From Anas platyrhynchos (Eukaryota > Chordata > Aves > Anseriformes > Anatidae): 64,000 nt of DNA. The stretch spans positions 9,015,501 to 9,079,500 of the forward strand of contig NC_092613.1 in the NCBI RefSeq assembly GCF_047663525.1, in the 5' to 3' direction. Shown here one piece after another: positions 63,557 to 64,000 of the stretch. A program made the translations under genes and the position numbers. Numbering within the stretch: the stretch's first letter is position 1; each line of letters begins with the position of its first letter. The notes beneath the pieces were generated by a model, which was not told the origin of the DNA, ran no database searches, and saw nothing but the letters and a program-made list of their open reading frames with translations.

Positions 63557-64000
63557 ACAACACAGAAACAGAACAATTAGGAATTGTAAGCTTGTTCAAA
63601 AAAAATTAAATATGATTATTTAGATAATACAATACCACAGAAACAGCACTTTCTGGATAATCATATTAAAAGATGAGCAAAGTTTACTATGTGCAAAAAA
63701 GTAGCAGTTTAGTTACTAGAAGCAAGAAATAATCGCAGAATGCCATGAATTTAACCCTTCCATGAATACATTTACAAGTAAAAACAGGCTTTCAGCTGCA
63801 CAAATCTTCATAGATTTATATACATATATGGTGTTCTGAACTGAAGAAATTCCCCCATTTGCAGGCCATTAGCAGACATGCACTTTTTTATTTTTTAATG
63901 TTGCACTCACTCTAGAGTGAATGCTTCAACAGGTCAAACTTACAAAATTATTTTAGTACCTTCCCTTATACAAATTCAATAAATTCTAAAGAAAGCAGCC

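Larger units (their letters stand above)
54395..64000. other. SYT6 upstream and intergenic; no supported gene
   Basis: The SYT6 promoter and any non-coding 5' exon should lie just to the right of 54394, but there is no strong CpG island or clear TATA box to mark them. A somewhat GC-richer patch lies at about 55400-55830. Open frames here are short and unrecognised. From vertebrate gene order the next gene to the right should be TRIM33 in the same orientation as SYT6. Minus-strand AATAAA words at about 63496 and 63886 could belong to its 3' end, but no coding part is in the window. Confidence 0.55.

Noticed and set aside
1..64000. CRISPR arrays, operons, bacterial-type defence or mobile systems, viral genes
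   Set aside because: The window is vertebrate nuclear DNA with spliced genes. I saw no such arrays, no retroviral LTR pair or gag/pol/env-like frame, and no prokaryotic gene organisation.

Overview
The window is vertebrate nuclear DNA, most likely from a bird. Genes are split by GT-AG introns, two fragments look like the sauropsid CR1 retroposon, the first exon of one gene lies in a strong CpG island, and introns are compact. The order HIPK1 - OLFML3 - SYT6 matches the conserved block known from human 1p13. Species cannot be fixed from sequence alone; a crocodilian or turtle is a less likely alternative.

Layout. Bases 1-417 are the last coding part of HIPK1 (+), followed by a long AT-rich 3' UTR ending near a poly(A) signal at 4561. 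About 100 bases later a CpG island begins (about 4660-6010). It holds the promoter and first two exons of OLFML3 (+), a secreted olfactomedin-domain protein with three coding exons (5338-5445, 5767-6052, 6493-7277) and a poly(A) signal at 7518. From about 7540 to 23388 I find no gene I can support. SYT6 (-), a synaptotagmin, then runs from its start codon at 54394 down to 23389. Six coding exons join in phase to give 498 codons. A terminal micro-exon for the last few residues, expected from the mammalian family, was not located. Its introns hold both CR1 fragments, a long TTTTA/TTTCA pentanucleotide array, an A-rich microsatellite and a degenerate tRNA-like remnant. From 54395 to 64000 I see SYT6 upstream and intergenic DNA only.

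The three genes do not form an operon-like unit: they encode a nuclear kinase, an extracellular matrix-type protein and a membrane-trafficking Ca2+ sensor. OLFML3 and SYT6 are convergent. I found no unknown multi-gene system. The points most worth a second look are the two-motif pentanucleotide array in SYT6 intron 3, the stop-free length-multiple-of-three first intron of OLFML3, and the unresolved last exon of SYT6.
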